DNA of 64,000 nucleotides, from assembly GCF_016584105.1 (NCBI RefSeq), contig NZ_NRSM01000004.1, positions 62,001 through 126,000 of the forward strand. Direction: 5' to 3'. This stretch comes from Ectothiorhodospira shaposhnikovii. Lineage in GTDB: Bacteria; Pseudomonadota; Gammaproteobacteria; Ectothiorhodospirales; Ectothiorhodospiraceae. Made by a program: the position numbers and the translations under genes. Shown here piece after piece: positions 47,401-57,588 of the stretch (positions within the stretch are counted from its first letter, which is position 1; every line of letters begins with the position of its first letter). A model generated the notes under the pieces. The model was given only the letters and a program-made list of their open reading frames with translations, was not told where the DNA came from and ran no database searches.

Positions 47401-48930
47401 AACGCGTGGTGGCGTGGGAGGCGTTGTAGATCGTGATCGGTTCATCCCCGCACCTGCGGGGAACGCTTTTTCGACCCCTGGACGAGATCATAGGTCCACG
47501 GTTCATCCCCGCACCTGCGGGGAACGCGCTGTGAGTGTCGGCGGGAGGTCAAAGCCAGGCGGTTCATCCCCGCACCTGCGGGGAACGCAACGGCTGAAGC
47601 CCGGGATGCTGCTGAGGCTGCGGTTCATCCCCGCACCTGCGGGGAACGCCTTCGGGTCATTGCCGGCGCGGCGTGGTCTGGCGGTTCATCCCCGCACCTG
47701 CGGGGAACGCCCCCATTTCCTCCAGCTTCTCCCGGATGGCGCCGGTTCATCCCCGCACCTGCGGGGAACGCCTGTTGTGGACCGTCCGCCCAGACTCCGC
47801 GGACGGTTCATCCCCGCACCTGCGGGGAACGCGGCGTGCCGCCCCTCAGCGGTCAGTCGTTGGCCGGTTCATCCCCGCACCTGCGGGGAACGCACGTACC
47901 CTACGTTCCCCGCCGAATCCAGGAGCGGTTCATCCCCGCACCTGCGGGGAACGCTTCGTTCAGTGCTTCGCTTTGCATGTTGCTGTCGGTTCATCCCCGC
48001 ACCTGCGGGGAACGCGCCAGGCAGGCCGCGCGCAACGCACAGGACGCCGGTTCATCCCCGCACCTGCGGGGAACGCTCTGTGGGCTATTTATAACTACAG
48101 CACGGACGCGGTTCATCCCCGCACCTGCGGGGAACGCCTGGGCTCCCCTCGGCTGTTCTTCACCGCCGCCGGTTCATCCCCGCACCTGCGGGGAACGCAG
48201 CTACTGGTCCGTGCCGAGTTCGGGTTCGGCCGGTTCATCCCCGCACCTGCGGGGAACGCTCCACATGTTCCAGCCCATGCGCGCCGGCCAGCGGTTCATC
48301 CCCGCACCTGCGGGGAACGCCTTACTGGCCGCCGTTTTTTTCGGCCATGGGGCGGTTCATCCCCGCACCTGCGGGGAACGCTCGGTTACCTTTTCGTAGC
48401 TCATGGTCGTTTCCGGTTCATCCCCGCACCTGCGGGGAACGCTCCCTGGTGCTGATCCGCCGCGCCTGGGATGACGGTTCATCCCCGCACCTGCGGGGAA
48501 CGCGACCAGGTCCTGGGCCAGGCTCTCGGTCAGGGCGGTTCATCCCCGCACCTGCGGGGAACGCGTCTCCAGGCGCAGCCGGCCGTAAATCACGGACGGT
48601 TCATCCCCGCACCTGCGGGGAACGCGGAACGTCCGCCATTGAACTGCCGACCACCAGCGGTTCATCCCCGCACCTGCGGGGAACGCCAGCTCCGCCACCA
48701 CGTCCTCCAGGCGTTCGTCGGTTCATCCCCGCACCTGCGGGGAACGCGGCTGCTGGAACTCCCGGAACAGGTCCGGGGACGGTTCATCCCCGCACCTGCG
48801 GGGAACGCGGCAGACCGTGCAGCCTGGCGACGTGCGCCGGCGGTTCATCCCCGCACCTGCGGGGAACGCGGGAATCAAGAAATTTTTGTAGGGGTCAGGA
48901 GCGGTTCATCCCCGCACCTGCGGGGAACGC
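38465..48930 (-). CRISPR. Type I-E CRISPR array, 172 repeats and 171 spacers
   Basis: I tracked every repeat from 38465 to 48903 by position. The conserved unit is 28 bases; on the plus strand it runs GGTTCATCCCCGCACC and ends GGGGAACGC, and on the transcribed minus strand it begins GCGTTCCCCGCAGG. It contains the stem CCCCGCA / TGCGGGG. I saw no mismatch in any copy, including the most leader-distal one. The period is 61 bases in 164 cases and 62 in seven (ending at repeats 39442, 40419, 41823, 43959, 46034, 46889 and 47012). Transcription runs on the minus strand from the leader at the cas2 side. The E. coli-like repeat and neighbouring cas genes fix the subtype as I-E. Confidence 0.98.
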
Positions 48931-49092
48931 ACTTCCTCTAACCCCATGAAAAAATTAAATTTTTAAATCACAAAAAACTCTACCAACAGTTATTCCTTTC
49001 ATTACACTTTCCAAGTTTTTAAAGAGCATTAAAAATCAAGTAGTTATACATAACAAACAGAGGCAGTCAGGATTTGTACCAACACATGCGCA
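48931..49092 (-). promoter_or_regulatory. CRISPR leader
   Basis: A 162-base, strongly AT-rich stretch between the first repeat and cas2, in contrast to the GC-rich surroundings. It holds A and T runs (AAAAAATTAAATTTTTAAAT) next to the array. This is where the array promoter and the sites for new spacer insertion should lie. I cannot pick a single promoter with confidence. Confidence 0.85.
49034..49046 (+). promoter_or_regulatory. Candidate IHF site in the leader
   Basis: AATCAAGTAGTTA matches the IHF consensus WATCAANNNNTTR at every fixed base. IHF bends the leader for Cas1-Cas2 integration in type I-E systems. It is about 104 bases from the first repeat, farther than the E. coli site, so it could be a distal site. 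Confidence 0.5.
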
Positions 49093-50287
<1,195 letters not shown>

Positions 50288-50290
50288 GGT

Positions 50291-50890
50291 CTACAACCTC
50301 GCCAGGGTCAATAACCCACAGCCGAATGCCTTGGCCGGGCCAATACCATGTGACTGCAGGTTCCAGAACAGTTCGGGTGATTCAACTCGCAATACACCCT
50401 CAAAGGTAGTCTGCACAATCTTCCCGGCCTTGCCCCCTTTACGGAAGTGAAGCACCTTGCGACCCACGACCATCGCTTCCTGAAGCGAAGCCACACCTTC
50501 CAGCTTCTTTTGCAACCAGAGGGATTGTTGCTGCTCGTCAATCAGAGGGACACGGCAGCTTTTAACCCGCCCTTTTCCATTCATGCGGCCGGCCTCATCC
50601 TGAATCGTCTTGACCGGATTGGCCACCAGACGAAACCGCAGGGGCTGTCCTTCGGCCGCCTGCGGCTGAAACGGTCGAGTTGCAATGACGGTGGAACGTC
50701 CTCCCGAGGCAACAGGTTCCAGTGAGGACTGCATCAACACTTCGGCTTCACCACGCACTTGGCGTTCAAGACGGAAAAGAAATGGGCGAGAGGCATCCGG
50801 CTGATCAGGAAAAAGTCCCCACAAGCTGCGATGCCATTGATAGGGCTGCGTTGTATCCTGAAGAAGGACTTTACTTAGATACATCATCAT
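50291..50890 (-). CDS. cas6e: Cas6e (CasE), crRNA-processing endonuclease
   Basis: Cuts the repeat hairpin in the pre-crRNA and stays on the crRNA 3' end in Cascade. About 199 residues, with a histidine in QWHRSLWGLFPD that fits the catalytic position and the C-terminal RNA-binding motif KAFGCGLLTLARL. There are three ATG codons in a row at 50890, 50887 and 50884, with AGGAG upstream of the first, so the exact start is open. It overlaps the cas5e end by about 20 bases. Confidence 0.93.
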   Translation of the reverse strand: MMMYLSKVLLQDTTQPYQWHRSLWGLFPDQPDASRPFLFRLERQVRGEAEVLMQSSLEPVASGGRSTVIATRPFQPQAAEGQPLRFRLVANPVKTIQDEAGRMNGKGRVKSCRVPLIDEQQQSLWLQKKLEGVASLQEAMVVGRKVLHFRKGGKAGKIVQTTFEGVLRVESPELFWNLQSHGIGPAKAFGCGLLTLARL

Positions 50891-51530
50891 GTCGCTCCTT
50901 GCTGACGATAACCGCAAGTTGCCTGGCACCAAACTGCCGATGCCCCGGCAAGGGGACATCCCTAACCATGCGTCGACTATCCCCTAGGTCTGTATTGCAG
51001 CTATACACAAGGCCGTAACCTGGTGATATCTCCGCCAAGGCGGACAGCACACAGTCCGCCTGACACCATCGCTCAAATAATGGGCGGGCCAACGGGCAGG
51101 AGCGCCGACCGAGAAAAGGGGTGTAAAACGGTTTTTTTACTGCCTCCGCTATGGTTTCCAGACCGAAGACCGCCGCATCCCGTTGCGCCAATACCAAGGT
51201 GAACCCAGCATCACAAAGATACTCCCGGCGTGACACCACGGGATGAGGATTAACACCACCACCTACCTTTCTGGCGTCCAGCACGGTGTGAAAGTCGGTA
51301 ATGGTCACCGGATCTCTGCGAAGTCTTTGATCTGCCCGGATAGTCACTTCCAGACTGTCACCAAGATCAATCAACCTGTTCCGCTCATGGCGATGTATGC
51401 CCAGACATGCACCCAATAGACCGATAATCGCACTCAAGGTGGGAAACGGCTGTGTTGGGCGATAGTCTTCAAAGGTATGGGTGCCCCATGCCTGCATGGG
51501 ACCTTCCAGCTTGAGAATCAGATAGTCCAT
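50871..51530 (-). CDS. cas5e: Cas5e (CasD), Cascade subunit binding the crRNA 5' handle
   Basis: A 219-residue Cas5e. It begins MDYLILKLEGPMQAWGTHTF, the usual Cas5 opening, and has the CLGIHR and FLGRRSCPLARPL motifs of the family. The ATG at 51530 is two bases after the cas7e stop; the longer frame lies in cas7e and is rejected. Confidence 0.95.
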   Translation of the reverse strand: MDYLILKLEGPMQAWGTHTFEDYRPTQPFPTLSAIIGLLGACLGIHRHERNRLIDLGDSLEVTIRADQRLRRDPVTITDFHTVLDARKVGGGVNPHPVVSRREYLCDAGFTLVLAQRDAAVFGLETIAEAVKKPFYTPFLGRRSCPLARPLFERWCQADCVLSALAEISPGYGLVYSCNTDLGDSRRMVRDVPLPGHRQFGARQLAVIVSKERHDDVSK

Positions 51531-51532
51531 GT

Positions 51533-52642
51533 TCAGACTCCGACATGTGCCACCCAATCCTTGAGTGCTTTCAAGGTCGGATGTTGGTGACATACCGATT
51601 TATCGGACAGCTTCATCGTGGTGCTAAAGACGCCGGTCTCGTCTTCCAGGCCGTAGCCTTCCCGGAGACGCTGAGAATATTCCATCAACTTTTCTGTGGA
51701 AGGCTCAAGGAAACCCTTGCTGCCATTGGAGCGAACCGGCGTTTCAAACGCATTGGCGAGGGAAATGGGCAAGTCGCTGAAACTGACCATGACCACATCG
51801 GCCAAGTTATGAGCTGCAAATGCCTGCTGCTTTGCAGACGGCACCACGGTTGCCATTAAATGAATCAGGTGCGAGGCAATTTCAAGTACTTCCTGGCGAT
51901 CCGCGCCACCCAGATTCCGTTGCAACTGTCCCAGATTCAGACTGGCATAGCGATAAAATACTCCGGCACTGAATTCCTGGGTATTCAGGTGGCCCGCTCC
52001 GGTTTCCTCATCTGCATCCACCAGATCATCTACTGCGGTAAACCAGTCAATGTCGGCGTCCACGGCATGGGTGGTCAGTGCATGGGCCACCGACATGGCG
52101 CCGTCCACGGAGGTCATGACACCGGAAGTTGCCATGCGCCCGGATAAGGCCACATCCAGGCCGTGGCGTAGAGCCTCATCAAAGCGTTTGCCCTGTTTTT
52201 TCATTTCTTTTCGCAGTTTTTGCTCATCTTCGTCGGCGTCTCGTGCTGCCTTGATCTGTTCGCAATAACTGGCAATTTCTTCCGCCACCCACGGTGCGAC
52301 TGCCCGGTGCTTGAAATCATCATCGGCCGCCACCTTGCCTTCATCAAAACCCAACCATTCAATGGCTGTGTCGATCAGGTCCGGTGGATAACGCTCTTCC
52401 AAGGCAGCATGCATGCGCTTGCGAAGACGGTCCAAGTGGCGAGTACGCGTGGAAGGTTGCCCCAAATGTTCACGGTAATACTCACTGGTCCGCATGGCCC
52501 GCTTGAGGCTCTGGCTGGAGATACGCACCCGGCGTACCCCCCCAAACACCGCGGACTTCTGCATATTCATGTCATCCCGGTTGAGACAGGACGGGCTGTG
52601 AGAAATCAGGACATGGATATTGAGGAAGTTTTTTTCAGTCAT
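51533..52642 (-). CDS. cas7e: Cas7e (CasC), Cascade backbone subunit
   Basis: The 369-residue subunit that forms the six-fold filament along the crRNA spacer. It opens MTEKNFLNIHVLISHSPSCL and contains the conserved RISSQSLKRAMR and FSDLPISLANAFETPV segments. AAGGA lies eight bases before the ATG at 52642. Four bases separate it from the cse2 stop. Confidence 0.96.
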   Translation of the reverse strand: MTEKNFLNIHVLISHSPSCLNRDDMNMQKSAVFGGVRRVRISSQSLKRAMRTSEYYREHLGQPSTRTRHLDRLRKRMHAALEERYPPDLIDTAIEWLGFDEGKVAADDDFKHRAVAPWVAEEIASYCEQIKAARDADEDEQKLRKEMKKQGKRFDEALRHGLDVALSGRMATSGVMTSVDGAMSVAHALTTHAVDADIDWFTAVDDLVDADEETGAGHLNTQEFSAGVFYRYASLNLGQLQRNLGGADRQEVLEIASHLIHLMATVVPSAKQQAFAAHNLADVVMVSFSDLPISLANAFETPVRSNGSKGFLEPSTEKLMEYSQRLREGYGLEDETGVFSTTMKLSDKSVCHQHPTLKALKDWVAHVGV

Positions 52643-52646
52643 GGCA

Positions 52647-53147
52647 TCATCCTTGGTCATCGGACAGATCAGCGGTTTGGGAAGTATTGGAGGACAGGTC
52701 GATTTCGGTTACCAGAAAGTCCCGCAGAAGATCCTGCTTGGCGGACCGTCCCCAGAAATGAAGGCTACGGCCCAGTTTATTGGCATCCATCCCCGGTGAG
52801 TCGGCTTGCTGGAAGAGTCTGCGCAATTGCTCCAAATCGCGGGGAGAATGGCTGCGCAAAACCTGAAACATGCGTACTTCGTTGACGCGCCCCTTACGCA
52901 ATGCCCGCCCAGGGGCAAGGCCCGGGATATGGCGTCCCAAATATGGGAGCAAAAAGGCAAAGCGTTGGAGTGCGAGGCTGGGTTTTCGATTGCCCAGCCA
53001 GCGGTAATAGGCGGGTAGGTCGGCCACGGCATCCAGGTTTTTCACCCGGCGCAGGTCAGCCTGGCCACCAGTGCCGAGCCGCTGGTAGGCATCAACTAGT
53101 GGTATGAAAAAATCCGTTTTCTCCGCTTGATTGTTCTGTGCTGTCAT
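52647..53147 (-). CDS. cse2: Cse2 (CasB, Cas11), Cascade small subunit
   Basis: A 166-residue, mostly helical and basic protein that dimerises along the belly of Cascade and contacts target DNA. Typical segments are AYYRWLG, RFAFLLPYLGRH and VRMFQVLRSHSPRDLEQLRRL. The start overlaps the cse1 stop by four bases (ATGA). Confidence 0.94.
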   Translation of the reverse strand: MTAQNNQAEKTDFFIPLVDAYQRLGTGGQADLRRVKNLDAVADLPAYYRWLGNRKPSLALQRFAFLLPYLGRHIPGLAPGRALRKGRVNEVRMFQVLRSHSPRDLEQLRRLFQQADSPGMDANKLGRSLHFWGRSAKQDLLRDFLVTEIDLSSNTSQTADLSDDQG

Positions 53148-54640
53148 GCCACTTTCTCCTTCGATTCAGACTCTCGTAGTGCCACATCCAGTGCGCGCCT
53201 GAACTTTGCATAGGCGGTCATGCCCTCGACCGAGTGCCGATAGGGCGCTGTCAATTCATCGAACAGCCGCCGAGCGATCTGGTGTAGAGCGTGAATGAAT
53301 TCATCCACAGCCACTCTGGCTTCACGTCGATCCATCTGGCGCAACAGTTCATGAAGTCTGTGTCCCGTCGCCTGATAAAAGTGTTGTTCAGCCAGCGGGT
53401 AGACAGCAGCGCCGCATTCCTTGGCAAATCCATAGGTTTTACGGCGAAGCTCATCCTTCACCCGCAGGGCTTCATCAATGGCGCGTTGAACCTGCCTTTC
53501 GCTGATACGCCAGTCCATGGGGAGGCTGTAGAGTTCGTGTCGACGCTCAAGCACCGCCGCCTGATTGACCCGGTAACCGGCAACAATCATGGCAAAACGC
53601 CTTTCACGTGCGCTCAGAGCACGTTCAAACACGTCGAGGAACTGGGTAACCACCTGCGCAGGCTGACGCCCCCCGCCTGCATGCTGCTCTCGTTGAAGCA
53701 GATAATGATTCATCCAGGTCCAGGCCGGCGCCATGGTGGTGAACGACAGATAGCGGTCACGGGCGCGTTCACCCTTTTTCAGATCCCATAGCCTGGGACT
53801 ATGCGGGTGATGCCAAAGCCCCTCCACGGTGTAATTGAATTTTTCTTTATTAAAGGCGGTGTAAACCCGGCTGGTCGGCAGGCCACAGGCATCACAAGAC
53901 TGTCCCTCTTCTGATTCCGCAAGTTCCAGACGGGCGGGTTGCCACAGCAGCCCCCTTTCCAGACCGATGTCGGCGGCAGGTATCATTTTACCGGCCACCA
54001 GCGGCTCCACCCAGTTGGGTATGAACTGCGTTGCATCCCGGTAAATTCGATCACGCTCCTCGGCGGAGAGGACGTTCAGCCAGACGGTTTCCCGCAGATC
54101 AGCGCCAGCCACCAGCGTGGTAACCGGTGCCCCGCCCCGCAATCCACCCTTGAATCCCCCACCAAAACTCGGGCAGTTGGAAGCTTGATTGAACAAGGCA
54201 ATCGCAGCACAACCAGGACAGACGGCATGAATCTCCCCGGCATCATTAAAAAAGGCGTGATTGTTGCCCTCGGGCAATCCCACAAACAGTTTCTGGATAG
54301 GAGTCGGATCCTTGGCTGACACCCCGCGGCTCTGCATAAAGGGGGTCGCAGGATGGTCCAGGCGGAACCAATCCAGGTAAGAAGCGGCGGCTGAATCAAA
54401 ACACTCCGAGGTGATGGGTGAGGCGACGCGCTCACGTAAGACTTTTCGATTCTCGGGGAGAAGAATGGTCTGCACCAGGCAGATCAGCAACTGTATGGCT
54501 GCCACTTCCATGTCATCCCGAGACAGGCTCACCGACCATGGGTGATCCTCGGTCAACAACTGGCGTAACCCAATACGCTGGACGGTCACCCCATCCCGAC
54601 TACGGACAGGAATCCAGTCGGACTCCAGCAGGCACTCCAT
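53144..54640 (-). CDS. cse1: Cse1 (CasA, Cas8e), PAM-recognising large Cascade subunit
   Basis: A 498-residue Cas8e. It has the two CxxC pairs of the zinc site (CPGC and CDAC), the N-terminal LLESDWIPVRSRDG typical of the family, and a C-terminal helical bundle. It reads the PAM and recruits Cas3. A textbook AGGAGGT stands before the ATG at 54640; the longer frame is not supported. A 212-base gap separates it from cas3, so Cascade may have its own promoter. Confidence 0.95.
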   Translation of the reverse strand: MECLLESDWIPVRSRDGVTVQRIGLRQLLTEDHPWSVSLSRDDMEVAAIQLLICLVQTILLPENRKVLRERVASPITSECFDSAAASYLDWFRLDHPATPFMQSRGVSAKDPTPIQKLFVGLPEGNNHAFFNDAGEIHAVCPGCAAIALFNQASNCPSFGGGFKGGLRGGAPVTTLVAGADLRETVWLNVLSAEERDRIYRDATQFIPNWVEPLVAGKMIPAADIGLERGLLWQPARLELAESEEGQSCDACGLPTSRVYTAFNKEKFNYTVEGLWHHPHSPRLWDLKKGERARDRYLSFTTMAPAWTWMNHYLLQREQHAGGGRQPAQVVTQFLDVFERALSARERRFAMIVAGYRVNQAAVLERRHELYSLPMDWRISERQVQRAIDEALRVKDELRRKTYGFAKECGAAVYPLAEQHFYQATGHRLHELLRQMDRREARVAVDEFIHALHQIARRLFDELTAPYRHSVEGMTAYAKFRRALDVALRESESKEKVA

Positions 54641-54852
54641 GGCAAACCTCCTTTGAAGTCGATGGTGAAGCCCTTCGCAGGAAGGGCACACCTTGACTCT
54701 AGCACTTAAAAATAAAAACACAAGGTATTATCTTGAAGAAAAAATCCCCACCTTTGAGACAATGGTGACGGCCTGATTCAGGCCCGCCCCTTCTTGGGGA
54801 TGCACCGGTATTCTCTTGTATCCGGTTTGGAGTATTTTCCCTGTTCCCCAGA
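54641..54852. promoter_or_regulatory. cas3-cse1 intergenic region with palindromes and a weak promoter
   Basis: On the minus strand TTGTGT (54723-54718), 16 bases, TAGAGT (54701-54696) could drive cse1 onward. A perfect 15-base operator-like palindrome GGCCTGATTCAGGCC lies at 54770-54784, and a short hairpin CCCTTCGCAGGAAGGG at 54671-54686 is in the leader of cse1. The region 54700-54760 is AT-rich. Confidence 0.45.
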
Positions 54853-57429
54853 TCACTGGGGCTGTGACGGGAGGGAGGAATCGCCCTCCCGCCATTCCAG
54901 CCCGATCTCCCTGGAATACCTCATCGCACCGACAGACCAACTGCCATCAGCCTGTGGTTTCAAGATTAATCGGTAACGCCCCTGCTCATCCTGATCATCC
55001 AACGCCGCCTTCCAGCCTTTGGGCGCATTGACAGCGTTGAGATCCTCGGCTTCGCGGCGATCAAAATCATCAAGGGCAGATTCCTGACGACCATCCAGGT
55101 AGGCAACCCCCTGAGGCATGCTTTGCAGCAGCAGCACCTTAAGGCCATTGTCCCCATCACGCGTCATGGCCGCCGCGTTGGCATCGGTATCTTGCAAGGG
55201 CATCATGTCGGCTTCGGCAAGCTGGCGAGCACCGAAAAATTTGCCCAATGCTGAATTCTGGAAAGTCTCCCAGTTCTGGACAACAGCTTCCGGCTCATCC
55301 AGCCAAGCTTCTTCCGAGTACACGGACTCGATCCAAGGGCGGTAAACATCAGGGAACGTAATCCTGTCCGTTTCCTGTAACCGGCGGTGAGTTCGCCACA
55401 ACACCCGACGATACCGGTAGATGACTTCGTGCAGACCATATTGCTCATCCGGCGGCAACAGCACCGTGCAGCGGGGGTCTTCAAATCCGGCCGGCCGATC
55501 AGTGCGTGGGTGACGATGCAACCGCCCCATACGCTGGAACAGCAAATCCACGGGGCAGAGCTGAGTGATCAACCAGTCAAAGTCCAGGTCCAGGCTCTGC
55601 TCCACCACTTGGGTTGCAACCAGAATGCGGCCGGCGGCCATCCTGTCACGACCATAATATTCCATTACCCGCTGCTCGATGACCTGCCGATCTGCAAACA
55701 GATACCGGGCATGGAAAAGATCCACCGGCACATTGAGTGACCTTTCACGCAAACGTCGCCAAAGACCCTGCGCTTCACTCACCAGATTGCAGATCACCGC
55801 CACGCATGCTCCTTCATTGGCAGCCTGAATGACCTGATCGATATCCTGATCCGAAAGGCGAAGGTCAACCCGTTCCCGACATTCCAGGAAAACGGTCCTG
55901 GATTCCGGCAAATGTGCAGGTTCCCCTTTCAGATCCCAGTACCTGACGGGCGTGCCGCGCCCTGCCCAGGAAATCAATGGATAGGCACTGGATTGTTGTT
56001 CCGGTACATCGCCCCCCCATGCGTCCAACAGCAGATCCCGCTGGTAGGCCGGCAAAGTGGCAGACATGAGTATGGCGCTACCCCCGGCAGTGGCCTGAGC
56101 ATGAAGGACACGGGTCAGCAAGCCATACATATAGGCATCATAGGCATGCACCTCATCCACAATCAGTACGGCACGACGCACACCGAAGGCACGGACGAAG
56201 TGATGACGGACCGCCAGCACGGAAATCAATACCTGGTCGATGGTGCAAACGCCAATCTGCCCGAGAAAGACCCGCTTGCGGCTCTGGGCAAGCCAATCGG
56301 CACACTGTACGGCAGCATCTTCCTCGCCCTGAGCAGTCGGGCGCCGACCGGCTTCCTTGAGAGCCATATATCCTTCATGGCGTGAAGCACGCCCATGAGC
56401 CAGTACCACGTTTTTCTGGCCGGGAAAGAGGTTTGGCGCCACCTTTTCCATCCGGTTTAGCATGGCATTGGCCGTGGCCTGAGTCGGCAAGGCGAAGATG
56501 ATCGCCTCCGCCACCCCGGTAGCCAGAAGATGGGCGGCATAGGCTAGGCCAAACTCCGTCTTGCCGCAGCCTGTCGGTCCCTCCACCAGCAACAGCCCCG
56601 CCTCCCGGGGCAGATCATCGACCAAACACTGGATCTGGCGGGGTGGGTAATCTGGAAAAATTTTTGACATCCCCCCTTGGGATGGCCCTTTTCCCAGAAT
56701 GCCCGTGCTTTCAAGTGCGAACAGAGCTCGTTTTTTTGCCTCGGTTTCCCAATATACCTGGAGAGGGTGAACTGTATCCCGATACTCAAACCAGTCGGCA
56801 TTGGAACCGACCCAGTCAGCAACTGAACAAAATCCGGCCAAAATCTGGGGACAGACTGGCGGGTCATCCAAGAGGGAAAGCCCGGCAGGTTCCAGAAACA
56901 GCCGGGCCAGAGATTGCAGCCAGGCTCTCCTGGCCTCCTTGTCAAAGCGGCAAACCTCTTCGTCGGCATCCGGGTCAGCAGGTATCTTCGGACTGGAAAG
57001 ATCGCCGTGATGCCCGGCCACGGCCTGCATCCAGGGCTGCCAGCAATCGTAACGATCATCACTGTGCAGGGGCACGGCATGCTCAAGCCAGCCACAACCT
57101 GAGGGACCATGGGCGTAAGGCTCCGGCTCCACGCTGTCGAGATCAAATTCCGGGCGCAGATGCAGCAATGCGGGAATGGATTTGAGCTGGAACCGGATAT
57201 CGAACTTGCCCAGATCGTGCAGGGCAACAAAAAACAGCACCCAAGCGTGAATCTCTACCGGATCTGCATCGCCATGCACCAGCATGAGCCGCTGAATGAC
57301 AGGACTTGACTGCCACCATGCATCAGCAACTGCGGTAACGTCCAGGCAATGATAGGGAAGAAGATGGCAGAAATCCTGTGCGTCTGCTTCCGGACGGGCC
57401 TTGCCCCAATATTTGTAAATGGCTTCCAT
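54853..57429 (-). CDS. cas3: Cas3, nuclease-helicase of type I-E interference
   Basis: An 858-residue HD-nuclease/SF2-helicase that degrades DNA marked by Cascade. The HD site is His71-Asp72 in ALHDLGKF, with GHHGDL further on. Helicase motifs are GPTGCGKTE (Walker A), VDEVHAYD (DEVH box), MSATLP (motif III) and QRMGRLHRH (motif VI). All are intact and there is no split or frameshift, so interference should work. It is the first cas gene in transcription order. Confidence 0.96.
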   Translation of the reverse strand: MEAIYKYWGKARPEADAQDFCHLLPYHCLDVTAVADAWWQSSPVIQRLMLVHGDADPVEIHAWVLFFVALHDLGKFDIRFQLKSIPALLHLRPEFDLDSVEPEPYAHGPSGCGWLEHAVPLHSDDRYDCWQPWMQAVAGHHGDLSSPKIPADPDADEEVCRFDKEARRAWLQSLARLFLEPAGLSLLDDPPVCPQILAGFCSVADWVGSNADWFEYRDTVHPLQVYWETEAKKRALFALESTGILGKGPSQGGMSKIFPDYPPRQIQCLVDDLPREAGLLLVEGPTGCGKTEFGLAYAAHLLATGVAEAIIFALPTQATANAMLNRMEKVAPNLFPGQKNVVLAHGRASRHEGYMALKEAGRRPTAQGEEDAAVQCADWLAQSRKRVFLGQIGVCTIDQVLISVLAVRHHFVRAFGVRRAVLIVDEVHAYDAYMYGLLTRVLHAQATAGGSAILMSATLPAYQRDLLLDAWGGDVPEQQSSAYPLISWAGRGTPVRYWDLKGEPAHLPESRTVFLECRERVDLRLSDQDIDQVIQAANEGACVAVICNLVSEAQGLWRRLRERSLNVPVDLFHARYLFADRQVIEQRVMEYYGRDRMAAGRILVATQVVEQSLDLDFDWLITQLCPVDLLFQRMGRLHRHPRTDRPAGFEDPRCTVLLPPDEQYGLHEVIYRYRRVLWRTHRRLQETDRITFPDVYRPWIESVYSEEAWLDEPEAVVQNWETFQNSALGKFFGARQLAEADMMPLQDTDANAAAMTRDGDNGLKVLLLQSMPQGVAYLDGRQESALDDFDRREAEDLNAVNAPKGWKAALDDQDEQGRYRLILKPQADGSWSVGAMRYSREIGLEWREGDSSLPSQPQ

Positions 57430-57588
57430 CGCTCTTTTGCGTTCCCTGAAAATCCAAGCTCACGACAATACACCCGCATTACCATGCAAGACACACCCAT
57501 CCCTCTGACCGGAACCCGTTGCCCCGCGAAGCATGTGCCAAAAAACAGCACCTGCAACATTCGGCTATCGACGTGAAAACGCCATCCC

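Noticed and set aside
38493-48902. Self-targeting spacers
   Set aside because: I compared spacers with the window by eye and noticed none, but an exact search is needed, so I make no claim either way.
38386-48949. Dozens of long open frames rich in VHPRTCGER, SSPHLRGT and FIPAPAGNA
   Set aside because: They are the CRISPR repeat read in three frames; the 61-base period shifts the frame by one at each unit. They are not genes.
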